From: Acidobacteriaceae bacterium
Lineage (GTDB): Bacteria; Acidobacteriota; Terriglobia; Terriglobales; Acidobacteriaceae
DNA: 30,415 nucleotides
NCBI GenBank assembly: GCA_025462785.1
Contig: JAOAPG010000229.1
Location: 1 to 30,415, forward strand
Direction: 5' to 3'
The notes beneath the pieces are model-generated. The model searched no databases. It worked only from the letters and a program-made list of their open reading frames with translations, and was not told the DNA's origin. Shown in pieces: positions 15,444 through 24,541 of this stretch. How positions within the stretch are numbered: position 1 is the stretch's first letter; each line of letters starts with the position of its first letter. Both the position numbers and the translations under genes were made by a program.

Positions 15444-16730
15444 CTATCCCTTGTAGTTCAACGCCTTCAGGCCAAGGAACCTTGCCGACTGTCCTAATTC
15501 TTCTTCTATTCTCAGCAATTGATTGTATTTCGCGATTCGATCTGTTCGCGATGCTGACCCCGTTTTGATCTGGCCTGCTCCTGTCGCTACGGCCAAATCC
15601 GCTATGAACGTGTCTTCGGTTTCTCCTGACCGATGCGAAATAATCGATGTGTATCCGTTGCGGCGCGCTAGATCGATTGCGTCCAGCGTTTCGCTTACAG
15701 TTCCAATCTGATTGACTTTGATCAGGATCGAGTTTGCTACACCCTTGTCAATTCCTTCTTGCAGGAATTCGGTGTTGGTGACAAAGAGATCGTCGCCGAC
15801 CAACTGGATTTTGTTTCCGATTGCTTCAGTGAGATTTTTCCATCCGTCCCAATCGTTTTCGGCAAGCCCGTCTTCGAGAGAAACTATTGGATAGTCGTTC
15901 GCCCACTTAGTCCAGAAACGCACCATCTCGTCGGAACTTTTCGCGGATTTGTCGGACTTCTTGAAGACGTATTTACCGTCTTGATAAAACTCGCTGGCAG
16001 CCGGATCGAGCGCAATCGAGATGTCCTCGCCTGGTTTGTATCCCGCTTGCTGGATGGCCTCCAGAACTACTTCGATGGCTTCAACGTTGGACTTCACGGA
16101 CGGTGCAAACCCGCCTTCATCACCAACGGCAGTGTTGTAGCCGCGTTTCTTGAGCACACCCTTGAGTGTGTGAAAAACTTCTACTCCCCACCGCAACGCT
16201 TCAGAGAACGATTCAGCGCCGACAGGCATCACCATGAATTCCTGGAAGTCAACGTTGTTGTCCGCGTGCGCGCCTCCATTAAGGATGTTCATCATGGGCG
16301 TGGGCAGGGTGTTGGCTCCGGCGCCGCCCAGATAGCGATAGAGTGGGACCTGATAGAACGATGCTGCGGCGCGTGCCACGGCCATCGAGACGGCCAGAAT
16401 TGCATTGGCGCCAAGACGGCCCTTGTTTGGGGTGCCGTCGAGTTCGATCATCTTTTGATCGATAGCGCGCTGATCAGTCGCATCTAAATTCGCCAAAGCG
16501 TCGGCAATCTCTTCGTTTACGTTTTCGACGGCTTTAAGAACGCCTTTACCAAGAAAACGCTGATTGTCGCCGTCCCGCAGTTCAACCGCTTCGTGCTCGC
16601 CGGTGGAAGCGCCACTTGGAACGATAGCTCGTCCAGTTGAACCGTCCGCTAACGCCACCTCTGCCTCTACGGTAGGATTTCCGCGGGAATCGATAACTTC
16701 GCGGGCATGAATGTCAGCAATATTGCTCAT
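15444..16730 (-). CDS. eno: Enolase (2-phosphoglycerate dehydratase)
   Basis: This is the glycolytic enzyme that interconverts 2-phosphoglycerate and phosphoenolpyruvate in the cytoplasm, Mg-dependent. The length is 428 aa from the ATG at 16730, normal for bacterial enolases. That start fits the family opening (MSNIADIHAREVIDSRGNPT) and has GAAAGGG seven bases upstream. An ATG 35 codons earlier (16835) would add a non-homologous tail. Signatures seen are the substrate loop SGASTGEHEA (39-48), GDEGGFAP with the catalytic Glu region, GDDLFVTN with a Mg-binding Asp, KVNQIGT with catalytic Lys338, and SHRSGETED. All key residues are present. It is transcribed leftwards, convergent with the kinase pseudogene and about 190 bp downstream of a methyltransferase gene, so probably from its own promoter. 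Confidence 0.97.
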   Translation of the reverse strand: MSNIADIHAREVIDSRGNPTVEAEVALADGSTGRAIVPSGASTGEHEAVELRDGDNQRFLGKGVLKAVENVNEEIADALANLDATDQRAIDQKMIELDGTPNKGRLGANAILAVSMAVARAAASFYQVPLYRYLGGAGANTLPTPMMNILNGGAHADNNVDFQEFMVMPVGAESFSEALRWGVEVFHTLKGVLKKRGYNTAVGDEGGFAPSVKSNVEAIEVVLEAIQQAGYKPGEDISIALDPAASEFYQDGKYVFKKSDKSAKSSDEMVRFWTKWANDYPIVSLEDGLAENDWDGWKNLTEAIGNKIQLVGDDLFVTNTEFLQEGIDKGVANSILIKVNQIGTVSETLDAIDLARRNGYTSIISHRSGETEDTFIADLAVATGAGQIKTGSASRTDRIAKYNQLLRIEEELGQSARFLGLKALNYKG

Positions 16731-16865
16731 GAAAGCCCTTTCAGGTTTGTCTTCAGAATTTACATTTCGAATTTGCGAATTAAAAGAAAAGCGGCGTCCT
16801 GTGAGGTAGCCTGTGCCGGTATATGTCTTTCCCATGATTGATAAACGTTTTTAGAAGAACTTGCG

Positions 16866-16871
16866 ATTATA
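16866..16871 (-). promoter_or_regulatory. Candidate -10 box upstream of eno
   Basis: TATAAT is read on the minus strand about 135 bases before the enolase ATG. No matching -35 hexamer is seen at normal spacing, so this is a position guess only. Confidence 0.25.
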
Positions 16872-16919
16872 AATCAGTGACGCGCGGAAACGGGAGATGA
16901 CAATTCCGCATGGTGAATG

Positions 16920-17732
16920 TCACGCTGCTAAATGTTTTACTTTGTGGGCCAGCACTTGTAGCCGGATCATCTGGACGTGAACTCGTCCCTGCTCGTCTAC
17001 TGGATTTTCTTCAAGATATAGACTGGTTACAGTTTCAAGGAACTCGCTGCGACTCTCTGCCGGAACTCTCTCCACATACGGGAGCCACGCGGTTCGCAGC
17101 CATCCCTTGAACGCTTCCCTAGATTCGTGAACCATATCCTTCTCGATCAGTTCAACCGAATCGGGGATGAGGCCAGCGTCCTGCATCCACTCGCAATATT
17201 CCTGGGGAGCATGGAACCCGTAGGGAAACTCGAAGTTGTTGGGTGAGAGTCGCCAAGGCGCTTCGGTAATGGAAGAGTCGAAGGCCCGGATGACTCCCGC
17301 TCCATTTCCCTTCCCACCCATTTGCAGTACGCAGCGGCCACCGGGTTTCAAGGCCTTTGAAATGCCCGCCAACACTGGCCGATGCTCGCGAACCCAATGC
17401 AGAGCCGCGTTTGAGAAAACGACATCAAATTCCTCATGAAACGGAAGCGAGCTGGCATCCGCTACTTGAATTGCGAGGTTGGGATACGTAGCGCGTGGGA
17501 AATGCTGCGCTGCAAACGCAATCATTTCCTCTGAGCGATCCGCTCCAACAACTCGCCCATGGGGCACCAAGCCTGTGATTTCGGCGGTAATACGCCCGTC
17601 TCCGCAGCCTAGGTCCAACACATGATCTTGAGAGCTGAGCGAAACTAGGCTGAGGAGTTCTTTCGCCCAGCGTTCCTGGCCTTGGGAGTGTTTCGCGTAA
17701 TCAGCAGGATTCCATCGGTGATTCTTAGTCAA
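16920..17732 (-). CDS. SAM-dependent methyltransferase, trans-aconitate 2-methyltransferase-like
   Basis: A class I methyltransferase of 270 aa. SAM-binding motif I is VLDLGCGDGRITAEI (residues 38-52), with the acidic residue after strand 2 at VVGADRSEEMI. Motif II/III is visible as FDVVFSNAALHWV, and LKPGGRCVLQMGGKGN closes the core. The SNAALHW and GGKGN patterns are those of the Tam (trans-aconitate methyltransferase) group, which caps the toxic aconitase by-product trans-aconitate. Related proteins of this group act on other small acids or are uncharacterised, so the substrate is an inference. The frame opens with a TTG (17732) and no Shine-Dalgarno site is visible, so the start is uncertain. 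The homologous region begins within ten residues of it. Transcribed leftwards ahead of eno. Confidence 0.82.
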   Translation of the reverse strand: MTKNHRWNPADYAKHSQGQERWAKELLSLVSLSSQDHVLDLGCGDGRITAEITGLVPHGRVVGADRSEEMIAFAAQHFPRATYPNLAIQVADASSLPFHEEFDVVFSNAALHWVREHRPVLAGISKALKPGGRCVLQMGGKGNGAGVIRAFDSSITEAPWRLSPNNFEFPYGFHAPQEYCEWMQDAGLIPDSVELIEKDMVHESREAFKGWLRTAWLPYVERVPAESRSEFLETVTSLYLEENPVDEQGRVHVQMIRLQVLAHKVKHLAA

Positions 17733-17787
17733 TTATCAGAATGCCACAAAACACTGTTTAGCGTGGGCATAAGTTATGTGGCAACAT

Positions 17788-17925
17788 TCAAATTCCAATT
17801 CTGCTTATGGATTGGACCACCCATTTCAGCGGCAGGGTTAAGATAAATAGTGGGAGAAGAAACAGCGCCGTCAAGCAGCCCATCGGAATTGGCAACAAAT
17901 TTATTTTCCTACGAATCAGCGTCAT
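17788..17925 (-). CDS. Possible small membrane protein (45 aa)
   Basis: From the ATG at 17925 the frame codes a 45-residue peptide with a basic N-terminus (MTLIRRKINLLP) and one clear membrane helix (CLTALFLLPLFILTLPL). It then has a short amphipathic tail. An earlier in-frame start at 17976 would add 17 residues. No Shine-Dalgarno site is obvious, and I recognise no family. The charge distribution fits a real single-pass protein, but an open frame this short may be chance. Confidence 0.3.
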   Translation of the reverse strand: MTLIRRKINLLPIPMGCLTALFLLPLFILTLPLKWVVQSISRIGI

Positions 17926-18012
17926 GATTAATTTTAGAATAATCTTACTCGTCCTCGCTCTAAGCGGACCCTGCACAGTTTAGCCAGAGAGACGAGACGC
18001 CGGACTTTTATA

Positions 18013-18678
18013 TTGCAAAACTTTTTATTTCTTGCCACTCAGGTATTTTTGACCCTGCTTTTAATTTTGTCCGGATGGGGACTGGGTGATTTGCGCGGGT
18101 TTTTCGTCGATCCGGCGCGCATAGGACTAGTGACCGCGGTTCTGACTGCCGCCGCGGGGGTCTTAATTCTTAGGATCGACGTCAGACCTATTCGCAAGGG
18201 GCGTTTACCTCTCGGACATCAAACAGTGGTTCTACTGGCATTAGTGCTGGCGTCGATCTTCCTGCTCTGGTTTTTGCCTTTCGCCGATCGCCGACACATC
18301 TTCGCTTTCGCGAACAGTCAACGTGTGCGCTATTTCGGGCTTCTGCTTTGCTGCTGCGGGATCGTGGTCAGGCTACTCGCGCTCAGGAAGCTTGACGGCC
18401 ATTTCAGCGCATACGTTACGTTGCAAGAGAAACACCAACTGATTCAGTCGGGCATCTATGGACACATTCGGCATCCTCTTTATTTGAGCTTATTGTTGGC
18501 AGCGCCCGGATTTGCGCTCGTCTTTGCTAACTGGTTAATTTTCCCGATTCTCTTGGTCACTGTGATTTTTGTGACCCGCCGGGTACGCGACGAGGAGAAT
18601 CTTCTGGAGGGGCACTTTGGGGAGAGATTCCTAAAATACAAACGGGGTACGTGGATACTGATCCCTCTAGTTGTCTAG
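18013..18678 (+). CDS. Integral membrane methyltransferase, isoprenylcysteine carboxyl methyltransferase (ICMT)/PEMT-like
   Basis: A 221-aa polytopic membrane protein with about five hydrophobic segments (roughly 5-22, 38-53, 70-90, 105-123 and 160-187). The C-terminal half holds the SAM-binding signature of the ICMT/phospholipid-methyltransferase group: SGIYGHIRHPLYLSLLL (146-162), then DEENLLEGHFGERFLKYKRG (193-212) with the paired Glu. Bacterial members methylate lipids or unknown membrane substrates; the true substrate cannot be read here. The frame opens at a TTG (18013) without a visible Shine-Dalgarno site, but the first helix starts straight away. It is a single gene pointing right between two leftward units. 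Confidence 0.75.
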   Translation: MQNFLFLATQVFLTLLLILSGWGLGDLRGFFVDPARIGLVTAVLTAAAGVLILRIDVRPIRKGRLPLGHQTVVLLALVLASIFLLWFLPFADRRHIFAFANSQRVRYFGLLLCCCGIVVRLLALRKLDGHFSAYVTLQEKHQLIQSGIYGHIRHPLYLSLLLAAPGFALVFANWLIFPILLVTVIFVTRRVRDEENLLEGHFGERFLKYKRGTWILIPLVV

Positions 18679-18682
18679 CGTT

Positions 18683-18871
18683 CTACTCCTCGGCCAAGCA
18701 ACTGAGACCGCTAGTGCAAGTATCCATCTTCAAATCATCTTCCAGGTAGCCGAGCAGATCATTCAAAGCTTGTTCGGTAGCCCCTTGTTGTTGCAGAGCA
18801 TGCCAAGGATCAGTTTGAACGGAAGCTTTACTGTCATTTGATTCTAAATTGTAGTTTTCGACTGCGATCAT
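18683..18871 (-). CDS. Hypothetical small acidic protein (62 aa) with Cys/Thr/Ser-rich tail
   Basis: No family is recognised. The ATG (18871) follows AGGGATGTGGA, a plausible ribosome binding site. The peptide is acidic, with a probable amphipathic helix (ALNDLLGYLEDDL) and a tail of Thr, Ser and two Cys (TCTSGLSCLAEE). That leader-plus-core look resembles a ribosomally made peptide precursor, but no modification enzyme, protease or transporter for one lies nearby. It ends 4 bp from the convergent ICMT-like gene. It may be a real small gene or chance. Confidence 0.35.
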   Translation of the reverse strand: MIAVENYNLESNDSKASVQTDPWHALQQQGATEQALNDLLGYLEDDLKMDTCTSGLSCLAEE

Positions 18872-19294
18872 TCCACATCCCTACATTAGCGGTAGCTAGA
18901 GTTTGATTGTCATCCAGCTCATTCGTTCGGGATAGATTACGAAGGGACTCGTTCTTTGTGCAATTCGACAAGCTAGATTGCGGCAGTTAGACCGAGACCC
19001 TCCAAGAAAGCTTTCCGGGCGCGTCTCCGGTCTCCCCCAGCCCCGACGCGCTCTCTGAGGGGGTTGAGATGCGCGTCCGAAGGACACCACGCCCGGAACT
19101 GCCTCGCATCTTACTGTGACTGTTCGAGATATTTCCAAAAGCAAAAGGTTGTTACGAAAAACGGAAAACGAAGGCAAAGCCGCAATCGTTTGCATATTGG
19201 CTGTCGTCTCGACAAGCAAAACACTGTTTGCAGCATTCGATGGATCAGCGTCACAAGAATTCACCGAAGCGAGGTAGTTATTTCATCGAGTAGA
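18872..19294. other. Intergenic region, no gene recognised
   Basis: About 420 bp. A reverse-strand frame (18896-19264) is open for 122 codons, but its composition (Arg/Pro/Ser-rich, no domain, no ribosome binding site) looks like chance. A CCCCCAG / CTGAGGGGG near-inverted repeat lies at about 19034-19063. No promoter or terminator is clear. Confidence 0.4.
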
Positions 19295-22096
19295 TTAATC
19301 TGGATCACGCTTCCCTTCGGGCAGAACGAAGTGCTGCGTCTTCGGGACCGGTAGGTTTCCTTTGCGATCACGCCACAAAATCGCATTGAGGACGGCGGGA
19401 TTGTTGGCGTCCGGGCGTGTGAAGTCCATCTTGGCGGAAGCTTCTGCGCCTTGTCCGCGCGGTGGATTCATCTGATAGATGAAACCATTGTCACAATTGT
19501 TCCAGTCTGCGCTAAATGCCGGTTGATTTCCCGCACCCGAGAACAAGGGAGCCATGACTGGTGCATAGCCGTCGTTCTGATTCATGGGAGGCAAGCCTAA
19601 GATGCTTTCCATGGTGTGCATCATGTTCACCGTCGTATAGAAACGGCTGTCCACGAAGGGGTGATTGGCGGACCCAGGGGAATATTTGCTGATGACCAGC
19701 GCCGTCGAACGATGCGCGTCGACGTGATCGGCTCCATCCTGCGCATCGTCTTCCACGATGAAGATTGCGGTGTCGTTCCAGTAGGGGCTGTGCGAAACAG
19801 CATCAACGACGCGACCCACCGCTATATCGTTGTCCGCGACTGAGGCAGCAGGGCGAGGCTTACCTGCAGTGGTTCCAATGGTATGGTCGTCTGGAAGATA
19901 GAGCAAGGTGAAGGTTGGAAGCTCGTCTTGCTTTCCTTCCTGGTGCGCGCGCACGAATCCGTTGAACTCGTTGAGGAACTCATCGGCACGGAGCTGGTCA
20001 GGATATTCGGTGTTGAAATCAGGAAACTTTGGATCGAAGTGATCGCGCAACACGGCTTTCGTCGCCACGTCGTGATTCATCATAGGAACCGGCCACGGCC
20101 AGGGACTCGGTGATCCATGAGGCTCGCCTACATTAGGCGGCAGCGACTCACCTTCGTTTATAGCTGGCTGCCGACAATCCGCCGTTAGAGGCGATGGTGG
20201 ACCTTGCTTTGGAGAACCGCCTTCGTTGACCGCTTTACACCAAACGGTTCCAATGAATTCTCCATAGTCGCGGTAAGTCACGCCATGGCGCGCCAGGTTG
20301 TCCCAAATGAATCCAGTCGAAGGATCGTCTATGTCGGGCACGCCGTGCTCGAGTGGTAGTTCGTCGGCGACGGTGCCTCCATAATCGTAGGTATGCTCTT
20401 TCCCGCGGTACACGATTTGCCACGTCTTCTCGTTGTAGTCGGATGTAATGGCGGCAGTTGACCAATCGTGCCCGTCTCCGGAGACTTCTCCGCTATCGTA
20501 GAAATTGTCGATTACGCCGAATTGCAGCGCCAGCTTGTGTTGGTTGGGAGTAACATCCGCCCCATACGTGGTGAGGGACGGATCGCCGTTGCCTATTTTC
20601 TTGTCGCCTACTTTTAAGTCTCCAAAGATCTGATCGTAGGTGCGGTTTTCTTTCAGGATGTAAATCACATGGCGAATGGGATTTGATCCTTGCCGGAATT
20701 CAATGTGACCGGGATCAGAGAGCAACAAATTGCTTTCTTCCACCTTGCGTGTAAGTTCCGGCAGGTTCTTTTCGGCGCCGCGGAAGTTTAAGCGTGAAAT
20801 TGAACCGTATAGCAGGGTGGGGATGTAAGGATGCTCCTTATGTCTGCGTCCAGAGCCGGTGTGTCCCACACCGTTGTTGGGCCCTGTACTCTGACCTTTA
20901 GCTGTCGCGATAAGAAGATCGTCGCCGACTGTTGCTAATGCGCTAGGGTACCAGTCAGTAGGAATGAAGCTCGGCGAGATAGGAGACTTGCTTTGTCCGC
21001 TCCCCCTCTCGATTAACTTTGACACATCAAAGACAGCAACCGCGTTCAGTGAAGAGTCCGCCACAAACAGGCGATTGCCGTCTGAGGATTGCGCTAATGC
21101 GGTGGGAAAAGTACCAGCGAACTTTTGACCATGAAGTGTGTTATCGAGTTGATCCAATATCTCGCCGCTGGTCGACACTACCGCGACTTTGTCTGCGTTC
21201 GATAGTGCGACGTAGAGCAGTTTTTCGTCCGGACTGAGCAAGAGTGCCGTCGGATGCGAGCCCGGAGCTGTCGGGTCTTTCGGCTCAAGCAATGGAATCC
21301 ATTGCGCGACAGTTCCCTTCTCCAGATCGAGTTCAGCGACTTGCGACAGATTCCATAAAGTGCACCAGGCACGCCCGCCGTCGCGAGTCGCGACGCATGT
21401 GTAAGGAAACGACGAAGGAATCATTTCGTGCGTGCTGAGGTCGAATTGCTTCAGGACGCGGCCGCTTGTCGAGTCGAGAAGTACCACATTGTCGGAAAGA
21501 TTATTGGCCACTAACAATTTGTCGGGCGCAGCTTGGGCGGAGATTACCGCGAAACCGGCAGGATAAGGAATCGCCGTACCAGGACTCGTTTTGTTCACTC
21601 CATAGGCGATCTTCTTGCCGTGCGCAATTGCCTGTGGCGCAATTTTGATAAACCGTTCCCAGCTGACTTTACCTGCACGGAAGCTATACACGGCAATCCC
21701 ATTGCCCGTGTCGCCTGACTTTTCGCCGGTGGGATCGGTTACAGAAACCATCGACGCATAGAGGTGATTCCCGTCGGAACTGAAAGCTAAACCCAGGAAA
21801 TAACTTTGGTGAGCCTCTTCCCCGAGGCGCTCTTCAGGGAAATCTGCGAGTTGATTCGTCTTCAGATCGATGATGATGATGGACTGGTGTGCTTGATTTG
21901 CTTGTGCGCCATAACCATCGTTTAAGAGCGCAGCGTAGTGTCCGTCAGGACTGACAGTGATGGTTGCCGGGAATCCATTGAGAGGACCAACGTGTCCGGG
22001 AGAAGGAATATCGAGCTTTTTACTGGTGGGGAGCTGAATCTGGGTCTGGGCGGAGGCAATAACGCCAAGGAGCAGGATTAGACAAAAGTGTTTCAT
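19295..22096 (-). CDS. Secreted YVTN-type beta-propeller fused to alkaline-phosphatase-superfamily phosphoesterase
   Basis: A 933-aa exported protein. Residues 1-17 form a signal peptide (MKHFCLILLLGVIASAQ). About residues 40-440 are YncE/YVTN-like propeller blades (for example LLLSPDEKLLYVALSNADKV and SSDGNRLFVADSSLNAVAVF). About 474-920 form a PLC/acid-phosphatase-like phosphoesterase. Its motifs are KENRTYDQIFGD (482-493), DNFYDSGEVSGDGHDW (530-545), LPDDHT (734-739) and VEDDAQDGADHVDAHR (781-796), with the metal-binding Asp/His typical of the family. The likely role is release of phosphate from phosphoesters outside the cytoplasm; the actual substrate is unknown. The ATG start has GAGGG just upstream. 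It lies 99 bp after phoU on the same strand, so it could be co-transcribed with the pst operon or share Pho control (inference). Confidence 0.88.
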   Translation of the reverse strand: MKHFCLILLLGVIASAQTQIQLPTSKKLDIPSPGHVGPLNGFPATITVSPDGHYAALLNDGYGAQANQAHQSIIIIDLKTNQLADFPEERLGEEAHQSYFLGLAFSSDGNHLYASMVSVTDPTGEKSGDTGNGIAVYSFRAGKVSWERFIKIAPQAIAHGKKIAYGVNKTSPGTAIPYPAGFAVISAQAAPDKLLVANNLSDNVVLLDSTSGRVLKQFDLSTHEMIPSSFPYTCVATRDGGRAWCTLWNLSQVAELDLEKGTVAQWIPLLEPKDPTAPGSHPTALLLSPDEKLLYVALSNADKVAVVSTSGEILDQLDNTLHGQKFAGTFPTALAQSSDGNRLFVADSSLNAVAVFDVSKLIERGSGQSKSPISPSFIPTDWYPSALATVGDDLLIATAKGQSTGPNNGVGHTGSGRRHKEHPYIPTLLYGSISRLNFRGAEKNLPELTRKVEESNLLLSDPGHIEFRQGSNPIRHVIYILKENRTYDQIFGDLKVGDKKIGNGDPSLTTYGADVTPNQHKLALQFGVIDNFYDSGEVSGDGHDWSTAAITSDYNEKTWQIVYRGKEHTYDYGGTVADELPLEHGVPDIDDPSTGFIWDNLARHGVTYRDYGEFIGTVWCKAVNEGGSPKQGPPSPLTADCRQPAINEGESLPPNVGEPHGSPSPWPWPVPMMNHDVATKAVLRDHFDPKFPDFNTEYPDQLRADEFLNEFNGFVRAHQEGKQDELPTFTLLYLPDDHTIGTTAGKPRPAASVADNDIAVGRVVDAVSHSPYWNDTAIFIVEDDAQDGADHVDAHRSTALVISKYSPGSANHPFVDSRFYTTVNMMHTMESILGLPPMNQNDGYAPVMAPLFSGAGNQPAFSADWNNCDNGFIYQMNPPRGQGAEASAKMDFTRPDANNPAVLNAILWRDRKGNLPVPKTQHFVLPEGKRDPD

Positions 22097-22195
22097 CGTC
22101 CCTCACGTGCAGACCAATACTGTGTATGAAGTGAGCAGAAAACGAATTACATCTACCCTGCGAGAAGATGCCGAAAACTACTTTAATCTATCGCA

Positions 22196-22894
22196 TCAAT
22201 GAGTATCCGTAAGCTCTTGTGGCGTCGGAACAAACTCTTTGGCTGCATTGTGCCTGACATCGGCTCCCCGAACCCAGAAGATCACATCTTCTGCGATATT
22301 GGTCGCATGATCGGCCACACGTTCCAAGTTGCGAGCCACAAGCAGTGCATCCAAGGCTTGGCGCGTTCTTTCGGGATGCTCGTTCATGGTTTTGACTAAC
22401 GTGATGAACGCTTCGTCTTTCATGCGATCTACCACATTGTCCATTTCGAGAACCGCCATCGCCAGTTCGGCCTTGCCTTCGATAAAAGACTCGAGCGAAC
22501 GTTTCACCATGGCAGCGACGGCGGCGGCCATGCGAGGAATATCGACAGGCAGCTCTGCCTTAGGTAACTCCACCATATCCATGACGCGCTCGGCGATGTT
22601 GACCGCCTGATCCCCTACGCGTTCGAGGTCAGAGTTGATTTTGGTTACGGCAAGAATGAAGCGTAAATCGACCGCCATTGGCTGTTGCATCGCAAGAAGG
22701 TCGAAGGCTAGTTCGTCGATTTCTCGCTCGGTCGCATTGATAAGGCTCTCACCCTCCAGCACCAGGTGGCAGCGGGTTAAGTCACTGTCGATGTAGGCCT
22801 GGCATGCGCGATCTACTGCCTGCTCTGCAAGCCCGCCCATGCGAAGCAAACGTGCTCGGAGTTCGTCGAGTCCTTGCTGGAAGCGGCTGCGCAT
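22196..22894 (-). CDS. phoU: Phosphate transport regulator PhoU
   Basis: PhoU (232 aa) is a cytoplasmic helical protein that links Pst transporter activity to the PhoR/PhoB signalling state and prevents toxic phosphate uptake. Two tandem PhoU three-helix domains are visible (about 15-105 and 115-215). Each carries the acidic metal-binding E/D-x-x-x-D pattern: NSDLERVGDQAVNIAERV in the first and ARNLERVADHATNIAEDV in the second. The ATG overlaps the pstB stop codon as TAATG, so translation is coupled. It is the fourth gene of the pstC-pstA-pstB-phoU operon. Length and order are standard. Confidence 0.96.
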   Translation of the reverse strand: MRSRFQQGLDELRARLLRMGGLAEQAVDRACQAYIDSDLTRCHLVLEGESLINATEREIDELAFDLLAMQQPMAVDLRFILAVTKINSDLERVGDQAVNIAERVMDMVELPKAELPVDIPRMAAAVAAMVKRSLESFIEGKAELAMAVLEMDNVVDRMKDEAFITLVKTMNEHPERTRQALDALLVARNLERVADHATNIAEDVIFWVRGADVRHNAAKEFVPTPQELTDTH

Positions 22895-23652
22895 TATCCA
22901 AACCTGCCTGTGATGTAGTCCTCGGTCCGCTTGTCGGACGGAGTCGTGAAAATCTTTTCAGTCTTATCGAACTCGATTAGCTTACCCAAAAGAAAGAATC
23001 CGGTAAATTCCGCCACTCGATACGCTTGTTGCATATTATGCGTCACGATGACGATGGTAAAGCGCTCTTTGAGCTGATAAATGAGTTCTTCTATTTTACC
23101 GGTCGAAATGGGATCGAGTGCCGAGCAGGGCTCGTCCATCAAAAGAACTTCGGGTTCGACCGCCAGGGCGCGTGCGATACAAAGGCGCTGCTGCTGTCCA
23201 CCGGAAAGACTGGCACCGGACTTCTTGCGGAGCGTATCTTTCACTTCGTCCCACAGCGCCGATAGCTTTAAAGATCGTTCAACAATTTCGTCCAACTTCT
23301 TGCGGTTATTGTAACCATTGAGCTTAAGACCGGCAGCCACGTTGTCGTAAATCGACATCGTGGGAAATGGGTTGGGTTTCTGAAACACCATCCCGATTCG
23401 GCGGCGAATCTGGACTGCCGAAGAACCGTTGTAGACATTAAGCTCGCCAATGTGAACTGAACCTGCGGCGCGAGCCTCGGGAACAGTTTCGTGCATACGG
23501 TTCAAACACCGCACGAATGTGGATTTGCCGCAGCCGGAAGGCCCAATGATGGCAGTAGCATGGTTGGCTGCCACTTTCATGGTGATGTCATAGAGAGCCT
23601 GCGTCTTGCCAAACCAAGCGTTTAACTTATCGACCTCGATGCTTACGCCCAT
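22894..23652 (-). CDS. pstB: Phosphate ABC transporter ATP-binding protein PstB
   Basis: The ATPase subunit (252 aa) drives high-affinity phosphate import through PstC/PstA. Motifs are Walker A GPSGCGKST (37-45), the Q-loop MVFQKPNPFP, signature LSGGQQQR (149-156), Walker B VLLMDEP (169-175) and the H-loop IVIVTHNM. The PNPFP after the Q-loop and MDEPCSALDP are typical of PstB. It starts 1 base after the pstA stop and overlaps phoU by one base, so the cluster is tightly coupled. All catalytic residues are present. Confidence 0.97.
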   Translation of the reverse strand: MGVSIEVDKLNAWFGKTQALYDITMKVAANHATAIIGPSGCGKSTFVRCLNRMHETVPEARAAGSVHIGELNVYNGSSAVQIRRRIGMVFQKPNPFPTMSIYDNVAAGLKLNGYNNRKKLDEIVERSLKLSALWDEVKDTLRKKSGASLSGGQQQRLCIARALAVEPEVLLMDEPCSALDPISTGKIEELIYQLKERFTIVIVTHNMQQAYRVAEFTGFFLLGKLIEFDKTEKIFTTPSDKRTEDYITGRFG

Positions 23653-23653
23653 C

Positions 23654-24541
23654 CTATCCAGCTCCCTTGAGCATTCCCCGCCCAGCCACGAACCGAACTG
23701 CGCTCACCGACAGAACAATCAATACGATCAAAATCAGCGCGCCCGCCCATGCCTGCTTATGCCATTCATCATACGGCGAAATGGCATAAGTGAAAATTTG
23801 CAACGGCAATGCCGCAGTTGGCTGATTTATTTTCCAGTTCCAATATTGGTTGCCGAATGCGGTGAAGAGCAGTGGAGCCGTTTCACCCGCCACACGCGCG
23901 AATGCCAGCATCACGCCGGTAATTATCCCAGATGTTGCGGTCCGGAGCGTAATCGAGAGCGTCGTACGCCATTTGGAAACTCCCAAACCATAAGCTGCCT
24001 CTCGTACCGCGTGCGGAACGAGCAGAAGCATTTCCTCGGTGGTCCGAGTGATGGTGGGAATCATCATGATCGCAAGGGCTGCTCCGCCGGCGAGCGCTGA
24101 AAAATGTCCTTGGGAGAGAACAACTAATCCGTACGCAACAATGCCAACGATAATGGAGGGCACACCATTGAGCACGTCTGATGTGAAGCGGATCAAGTCG
24201 CCGAGGCGGTTCCGACCAAACTCCGCGAGATAAATTCCTGCGCCAATTCCGATGGGAACACCCACAACGCTGCCGATGGCGAGAATCAAGGCGGAGCCCG
24301 CGACCGCGTTCGCCATACCGCCACCAACTTCACCCGGAGGCTTAGGAGTCTGTGTAAGGAAAGCCCAATTGATCGAACCAATTCCCTTGTAAACCAGATA
24401 ACCGAACACTGCTATCAGGGGAACCAGAACGATGATGACGGCGGTGATGGCTGCGACCGTAACCAGATTGTTTAAGCCCCGTCTCCACAGGCTGATTTGG
24501 GGAGCAGTAAACTCGGAAGGATTGTCGGCAGGGCTAGACAT
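23654..24541 (-). CDS. pstA: Phosphate ABC transporter permease PstA
   Basis: One of the two membrane channel subunits of the Pst phosphate importer, 295 aa from the ATG at 24541. That start follows GCGAGGG and overlaps the pstC stop by 8 bases; a start seven codons further upstream is possible. About six membrane helices are visible, beginning with AAITAVIIVLVPLIAVFGYLV. The permease coupling loop EAAYGLGVSKWRTTLSITLR contacts PstB. The sequence GVPSIIVGIVAYGLVVL is typical of PstA/PstC. The gene order pstC-pstA-pstB-phoU supports the assignment. Confidence 0.95.
   Translation of the reverse strand: MSSPADNPSEFTAPQISLWRRGLNNLVTVAAITAVIIVLVPLIAVFGYLVYKGIGSINWAFLTQTPKPPGEVGGGMANAVAGSALILAIGSVVGVPIGIGAGIYLAEFGRNRLGDLIRFTSDVLNGVPSIIVGIVAYGLVVLSQGHFSALAGGAALAIMMIPTITRTTEEMLLLVPHAVREAAYGLGVSKWRTTLSITLRTATSGIITGVMLAFARVAGETAPLLFTAFGNQYWNWKINQPTAALPLQIFTYAISPYDEWHKQAWAGALILIVLIVLSVSAVRFVAGRGMLKGAG

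Noticed and set aside
15759..16487. 242-codon plus-strand open frame inside enolase
   Set aside because: Antisense to a highly conserved gene; its translation shows no family motif.
18896..19264. 122-codon reverse-strand open frame
   Set aside because: Arg/Pro/Ser-rich, no domain or ribosome binding site; treated as chance.
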